The position numbers and the translations under genes were made by a program. Below the pieces are notes generated by a model. That model was not told the DNA's origin, ran no database searches, and saw only the letters and a list, made by a program, of their open reading frames with translations. A DNA stretch of 64,000 bases from Pseudomonas sichuanensis (lineage in GTDB: Bacteria > Pseudomonadota > Gammaproteobacteria > Pseudomonadales > Pseudomonadaceae): contig NZ_QKVM01000004.1 in NCBI RefSeq assembly GCF_003231305.1, positions 62,001 through 126,000 of the forward strand, written 5' to 3'. Shown piece after piece: positions 59,621 to 64,000 of the stretch; position 1 is the stretch's first letter, and the number at the start of each line of letters is the position of its first letter.

Positions 59621-60799
59621 TCACCCGTGGGTCTTGCCCAACAACGCGTGATACAGCTCTGTATCCCCCAGAATCCCCACCAGCTTGTCGTTCTCCTGCA
59701 GCACCAGCTTGTTGCCGGTCTGGTAACGAATCTGCAGCGCGTCGCGCATGCCGATGTCGGCGTGCACCACGGTCGGCCGGCGATCCAGCCCTTCCACCGC
59801 TTGCCCCGGCACCCAGTTCTGCATGTCCAGCCCGTTCTGCCCCTGGCGTGCGCGCTTGATCGAGTTGCCTTCGCCCAGGTCCAGCCACGAGTCGCCGCCC
59901 GGGTCCAGGCACACCGAGCCGTTGACCCGTTTGCACTTGTCCAGGGTGCGCATCAGGCTGCGGCCGCATAGCACGTTCAGCGGGTTGGTGTGGGCGACGA
60001 AGGTGCGCACGTACTCGTCGGCCGGGTTCAGCACGATCTCCTCGGGCTTGCTGTACTGGATGATCCGACCGTCCTTCATGATGGCGATACGGCTGCCCAG
60101 CTTCAGGGCTTCGTCCAGGTCGTGGCTGACGAACACGATGGTCTTGCTGAGTTTGCTTTGCAGGGCCAGCAGCTCATCCTGCAAACCCTGGCGGATCAGC
60201 GGGTCGAGGGCCGAGAACGGTTCGTCCATCAGCAGGATGTCGGCGTCCATCGCCAGCGCCCGGGCCAGGCCCACGCGCTGCTGCATGCCGCCGGAGAGCT
60301 CGTCGGGCTTCTTGTTGCGCCATTGGGTCAGGCCCACCAGCTCCAGCTTCTCGTCCACCAGCTTGCGCCGTTCCTTCTCCGGGCGGCCCTGCATTTCCAG
60401 GCCGAAACTGATGTTCTCGCGCACCGTCAGCCAAGGCATCAGGGCGAACTTCTGGAACACCATGGCGATGCGTTTGGTGCGCATCATCTTCAGCTCTGCG
60501 GGGGTGCAGTGGGCGATGTCGATGTGCTTGCCTTCGTGCTCGACGAACAGCTTGCCGCGGCTGACGGTGTTCAGGCCATTGATGCAGCGCAGCAGGCTCG
60601 ACTTGCCCGAGCCGGACAGGCCCATGAGCACGCAGATCTCGCCCTTGTTGATGTCCAGGTTGGCCTTCTCGACACCGACCACCAGGCCGGTCTGTTTGAG
60701 GATCTGTTCGCGGGTCTTGCCTTCGTCCAGCAGCGACAGCGCCTCGCGCGGCTTGCTCGAGAAGATGACGTCGACGTCTTCGAAACGAATGATGCTCAT
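59621..60799 (-). CDS. choV: Choline ABC transporter ATP-binding subunit
   Basis: This 392-residue ATPase of the glycine-betaine/choline (ProV/ChoV) class has [20 protein letters not shown], Walker [19 protein letters not shown], signature [16 protein letters not shown], and Walker [18 protein letters not shown]-terminal CBS-like domains include [16 protein letters not shown] and [16 protein letters not shown]. It overlaps choW by four bases. It energises choline uptake across the inner membrane. Confidence 0.92.
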   Translation of the reverse strand: MSIIRFEDVDVIFSSKPREALSLLDEGKTREQILKQTGLVVGVEKANLDINKGEICVLMGLSGSGKSSLLRCINGLNTVSRGKLFVEHEGKHIDIAHCTPAELKMMRTKRIAMVFQKFALMPWLTVRENISFGLEMQGRPEKERRKLVDEKLELVGLTQWRNKKPDELSGGMQQRVGLARALAMDADILLMDEPFSALDPLIRQGLQDELLALQSKLSKTIVFVSHDLDEALKLGSRIAIMKDGRIIQYSKPEEIVLNPADEYVRTFVAHTNPLNVLCGRSLMRTLDKCKRVNGSVCLDPGGDSWLDLGEGNSIKRARQGQNGLDMQNWVPGQAVEGLDRRPTVVHADIGMRDALQIRYQTGNKLVLQENDKLVGILGDTELYHALLGKTHG

Positions 60800-61641
60800 G
60801 CCTCACCCCTTACCGGCAGTTCCGGTTGCTTGCAGATACGGTCCAGCATGATCGCCAGCAGCACGATCGCCAGGCCCGCTTCGAAGCCGAGCGAGATATC
60901 GGCGGTGTTCAGTGCGTTGACCACAGGTTTGCCCAGGCCGTCGGCGCCCACCAGGGCGGCGATCACCACCATCGACAGCGACAGCATGATGCATTGCGTC
61001 ACGCCGGCGGCGATGCTCGGCATGGCGTGGGGCAGTTCGATGCGGGTCAGCAGTTGGCGGCGCGAGCAGCCGAAGGCCTTGCCGGCGTCGAGCAGCTCCT
61101 GCGGCACGTCGCAGATGCCCAGGTAAGTGAGGCGGATGGGCGCGGCGATGGCGAACACCACCGTCGAGATCAGCCCCGGCACCACGCCCAGGCCGAACAG
61201 GGTCAGCGTGGGGATCAGGTAGACGAAGGTGGGCACGGTCTGCATCAGGTCCAGCACCGGGCGCATGCCGGTGTAGAACATCGGCTTGTGTGCGGCGACG
61301 ATGCCCAGCGGCACGCCGATGGCCACGCACACCACGGTGGCGAAGCTCACTTGTGCCAGGGTTTCCATGGTTTCCTGCCAGTACCCCAGGTTAAGGATCA
61401 GCAGGAACGACAGGGCGACGAATACGGTAAGGGCCCATTTGCGCTGGATCAGGTGCGCGAGGGCGGCGAACAGGGCGATGAGCACGAACGGGTTGAACCA
61501 GGTCAGGGCGCCGGTGACCCCATGGATCATGAATTCCAGGCCCTTGGCGATGGCGTCGAAGTAATCGGCGCCATTCTGGGTCAACCATTCGACGAATGAG
61601 GCGATGTACTGCCCCAGGGGTATTTTCTGATCGATAAGCAT
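60796..61641 (-). CDS. choW: Choline ABC transporter permease
   Basis: This 281-residue permease has about seven helices. WLTQNGADYFDAIAKGLEFMIHG is typical of ProW/ChoW N-termini. The EAA loop is LLDAGKAFGCSRRQLLTRIELPHAMPSI. ATG 61639-61641 (MLIDQKIPLGQYI) is chosen over an upstream frame. It is the middle gene of choXWV. Confidence 0.92.
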   Translation of the reverse strand: MLIDQKIPLGQYIASFVEWLTQNGADYFDAIAKGLEFMIHGVTGALTWFNPFVLIALFAALAHLIQRKWALTVFVALSFLLILNLGYWQETMETLAQVSFATVVCVAIGVPLGIVAAHKPMFYTGMRPVLDLMQTVPTFVYLIPTLTLFGLGVVPGLISTVVFAIAAPIRLTYLGICDVPQELLDAGKAFGCSRRQLLTRIELPHAMPSIAAGVTQCIMLSLSMVVIAALVGADGLGKPVVNALNTADISLGFEAGLAIVLLAIMLDRICKQPELPVRGEA

Positions 61642-61725
61642 GATAGCGAGCTTCCACCTGCAAAGATTGAAATCAGTTCGGGGTGGGCACGGTCCCACCC
61701 CGCGGTGTTGCCATAGCGCCTTGCG

Positions 61726-62673
61726 TTATTGCGTCAGTTTGGCCTTGGCCGCCTCAAGGCCGGGTTTGCCATCCACGGTCGTCACCCCTGCCAGCCAGGT
61801 GTCGAGCACTTGCGGGTTGTTCTTCAGCCACGCCTTGGCGGCTGCGTCGGCTTTCATCTTGTCGTCCAGGACCTTGCCCATCAGCTCGCTTTCCATGTCG
61901 AGGGTGAACGACAGATTCTTCAACAGCTGGCCCACGTTGCTGCATTCCTGCGCATAGCCTTTGCGGGTGTTGGTCAGCACGGTGGCCTTGCCGAAGTCCG
62001 GGCCGAAGAACTCATCGCCGCCGGTGAGGTACTTCATGGCGAAGCGCTTGTTCATCGGGTGCGGTTCCCAGCCCAGGAACACCACCGCCTCACCCCGTTT
62101 CTGCGCCCGGTCGACCTGCGACAGCATGCCCGCCTCGCTGGACTGCACCAGCTTGAAGCCGGCGGTCTTGAGGCCGAAGGCGTCCTTGTCGATCATGCTC
62201 TGGATGGTGCGGTTGCCGTCGTTGCCTGGCTCGATGCCGTAGATCTTGCCTTCGAGTTCCTTCTTGAACTTGGGGATGTCGCTGAAGTCCTTCAGGCCCT
62301 TGTCATACAGCGCCTGGGGCACCGCCAGGGTGTACTTGGCGTTCTCCAGGTTGGCGCGCACGGTTTCGACGGTACCGGCATCGCGGTACTGCTTGATGTC
62401 GTTTTCCATGGTCGGCATCCAGTTGCCGAGGAATACGTCGAGGTCCTTGCCCCCGGCCAGCGACTTGTAGGTCACCGGCACCGAGATCATGTTGGTGTGG
62501 GTCTTGTACCCCAGGGCCTCGAGCACCACGCTGGTCATCGCGGTGGTCACGGTGATGTCGGTCCAGCCGACGTCGGAGAACCGTACCGTCTGGCACTGTT
62601 CGGGTTCTGCAGCCTGGGCCAGCAATGGAGCGGACAACATCGCAACCAGCAACAGCGAGGGTGAAGCTTTCAT
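61726..62673 (-). CDS. choX: Choline-binding periplasmic protein
   Basis: This 315-residue OpuAC-family binding protein has a signal peptide (MKASPSLLLVAMLSAPLLAQA), then CQTVRFSDVGWTDITVTTAM and VFLGNWMPTMENDI with aromatic residues of the choline cage. It also has VVFLGWEPHPMNKRFAMKYL. It is the first gene of the operon. In P. aeruginosa the matching operon is activated by the AraC-type regulator GbdR in response to glycine betaine; the 21-bp repeats upstream would fit such control. Confidence 0.93.
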   Translation of the reverse strand: MKASPSLLLVAMLSAPLLAQAAEPEQCQTVRFSDVGWTDITVTTAMTSVVLEALGYKTHTNMISVPVTYKSLAGGKDLDVFLGNWMPTMENDIKQYRDAGTVETVRANLENAKYTLAVPQALYDKGLKDFSDIPKFKKELEGKIYGIEPGNDGNRTIQSMIDKDAFGLKTAGFKLVQSSEAGMLSQVDRAQKRGEAVVFLGWEPHPMNKRFAMKYLTGGDEFFGPDFGKATVLTNTRKGYAQECSNVGQLLKNLSFTLDMESELMGKVLDDKMKADAAAKAWLKNNPQVLDTWLAGVTTVDGKPGLEAAKAKLTQ

Positions 62674-62829
62674 AGGTGGACTCCTGTGATTTTATCTTCG
62701 GGTTCGCGGGGGCCGTCGGCGCTTTCTAGGGTGCCGATCGGCCAGGCCTGCAGAGGGCAGGATGCGAGGCCGTGCAAAACGAGTCGCTTTCGATAATCCT
62801 CCAGCGTTCGGCAATCGCCTACTGGTGGC

Positions 62830-62885
62830 GTCGTATCCAGTACAGGACGGGTCGCATCCAGTAAGGGCAATGTCGCAACTGGATT
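62830..62885. promoter_or_regulatory. Three repeats at an exact 21-bp period between choX and sdaA
   Basis: GTCGTATCCAGTA (62830), GTCGCATCCAGTA (62851) and GTCGCAACTGGAT (62872) begin exactly 21 bp apart, two helical turns. The first two differ at one base; the third shares GTCGCA and then carries the complement-like ACTGGAT. This spacing is typical for AraC-family half-sites. It lies about 157 bp upstream of choX. The rest of the 62674-63116 gap shows no supported gene. Confidence 0.5.
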
Positions 62886-63116
62886 TTTCCACCCCCGCGC
62901 CCGGGTTTTTACGCCGTCCGAGCGCTGCAGAACGGCGCGAACCGGACCGGATCAGTGCGGCGCAGGCGGACAAAAGTACGTCGGTTGCAGACGGCGAGGG
63001 GGTGGGTAAAAGCCCGATGATGCGAGCATTCCAAGGCGGCTCGACGTTTCAGCCTAGCAGTTGCACAAGGCGGCGTTTGGCGCGACCAGGCAAGCCCATC
63101 AAGAGGTGAAGCGACA

Positions 63117-64000
63117 ATGGCCATCAGCGTGTTCGACCTGTTCAAGATCGGTGTCGGGCCTTCCAGCTCCCACACCGTCGGCCCCATGCGCGCCGGCGCC
63201 CTGTTCGTCCAGGGCCTGCGCCAACGCGGCGAGCTGGATCAGGTGCGGCGTATCGAAGTGCGGCTGTATGGCTCGCTGTCGGCCACCGGGGTCGGGCACG
63301 GCACCGACAGCGCCACGATCATGGGCCTGATGGGCGAATGGCCCGACGCCATCGACCCGTCCCAGATCACCCCACGCATCGCCGACCTGCGCGAAACCGG
63401 CGTGCTCAAGCTCGACAACCGCCTGCCCATCGAATTCGTCTGGGCCCGCGACATGCTGCTGCTGGACGAGAACCTGCCGTATCACCCCAACGCCATGACC
63501 CTGGTGGCCGAAGGTGAGGGCGGCGAACTGCACCGCGACACCTACTACTCGGTGGGCGGCGGTTTCGTGGTCGATGCCGCCCAGGCCGCCAGCGGCGTGC
63601 TGGACGCCGACCAGACCGTGCTGCCCTACGATTTCAACAGCGCCGCCGAGCTGCTGCGCCTGTGCAAGCAAAACGACCTGCGCGTGTCGCAATTGATGCT
63701 GGCCAACGAAAAGGTCTGGCGCAGCGAAGAGGAGATTCGCGCCGGCCTGCTCAAGCTCTGGAGCGCCATGCAGGAGTGCGTGAGCAATGGCCTCAAGCAC
63801 GAGGGAACCTTGCCCGGCGGGCTCAATGTGCGCCGCCGCGCCGCCAAGCTGCACCGCAGCCTGCAGGAGATCGGCAAACCCAACGTCATCGGCTCGACCA
63901 TGAGCGCCATGGAGTGGGTCAACCTGTTCGCCCTGGCGGTCAACGAAGAGAATGCCGCCGGCGGGCGCATGGTGACCGCGCCCACCAACGGCGCGGCGGG
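63117..64000 (+). CDS. sdaA: L-serine ammonia-lyase (iron-sulfur type), N-terminal part, cut by window edge
   Basis: The frame runs from ATG 63117 beyond the window end (294 complete codons). It begins AISVFDLFKIGVGPSSSHTVGPMRAG, the exact hallmark of one-chain Fe-S serine dehydratases, and carries LYGSLSATGVGHGTDSA. The end reaches the second domain (NEENAAGGRMVTAPTNGAAG); the Cys residues that bind the [4Fe-4S] cluster lie further on. It deaminates serine to pyruvate. Beside choline uptake it fits the choline, betaine, glycine, serine, pyruvate route. GAGGTGAAGCGACA precedes the ATG. Confidence 0.95.
   Translation, partial: MAISVFDLFKIGVGPSSSHTVGPMRAGALFVQGLRQRGELDQVRRIEVRLYGSLSATGVGHGTDSATIMGLMGEWPDAIDPSQITPRIADLRETGVLKLDNRLPIEFVWARDMLLLDENLPYHPNAMTLVAEGEGGELHRDTYYSVGGGFVVDAAQAASGVLDADQTVLPYDFNSAAELLRLCKQNDLRVSQLMLANEKVWRSEEEIRAGLLKLWSAMQECVSNGLKHEGTLPGGLNVRRRAAKLHRSLQEIGKPNVIGSTMSAMEWVNLFALAVNEENAAGGRMVTAPTNGAA

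Overview
The window reads as a chromosomal segment of a fluorescent pseudomonad of the Pseudomonas putida group. The grounds are GC-rich core genes (about 62% in lines I counted), protein sequences close to what I remember of P. putida PckA, OprD-type porin and choline uptake proteins, the gene order hslR-hslO-pckA and hisBHAF-choVWX-sdaA, and many P. putida-type REP palindromes in intergenic gaps. Nothing was searched against a database; family names come from recognising motifs.

Layout. 1-4.7 kb: stress and gluconeogenic genes (hslR end, PAP2 protein, hslO, pckA) followed by a ParE/RelE-type toxin-antitoxin pair. 4.7-7.4 kb: thioesterase, orphan LuxR-type regulator with a CheR-like methyltransferase, glycine-zipper protein. 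7.7-14.3 kb: molybdopterin oxidoreductase with fdhD, the potassium-binding LysM/BON protein, nucleotide housekeeping (yrfG, nudE, cysQ) and a YiiD-type thioesterase. 14.3-17.5 kb: a DctB/DctD-like two-component system overlapping that thioesterase gene. 17.5-20.9 kb: a complete, four-gene overlapping dTDP-L-rhamnose operon. 21-25.3 kb: a 966-residue kinase/M23-like/aminotransferase fusion and agmatine deiminase. 26-31.6 kb: TonB receptor, OprD-family porin, FMN glutamate-synthase-like protein. 31.8-35.4 kb: hicAB, solitary OmpR regulator, copper nitrite reductase nirK, tRNA-Thr, lipoprotein. 35.9-36.8 kb: the spermidine exporter mdtJI behind a leader carrying a candidate upstream ORF and a C-rich tract. 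37-45.1 kb: methyltransferase, basic amino-acid ABC transporter, GABA-type permease, PPK2 kinase.

45.2-50.2 kb is the clear accessory region. It holds a DUF3077 gene, an Ash-like ORF, a low-GC pair encoding an AAA ATPase and a subtilisin-like protease (an IetAS-type defence/stability module), an orphan terminator and an orphan antitoxin with a possible decayed toxin end. It borders tRNA-Phe. Core synteny then resumes: yggX-mutY-asmA, an OFA-type MFS transporter, hisB-hisH-DUF2164-hisA-hisF, choXWV and the start of L-serine dehydratase.

How genes work together: many neighbours overlap by 1-7 bases (rmlBACD, dctB-dctD-thioesterase, yggX/mutY/asmA, nudE-cysQ, mdtJI, choWV, the TA pair), implying tight operons. 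Paired REP palindromes sit mainly between convergent or separately transcribed units. The most interesting signals are the IetAS island, the mdtJI leader ORF, a three-fold 21-bp repeat between choX and sdaA, and a perfect palindrome upstream of the TonB receptor.
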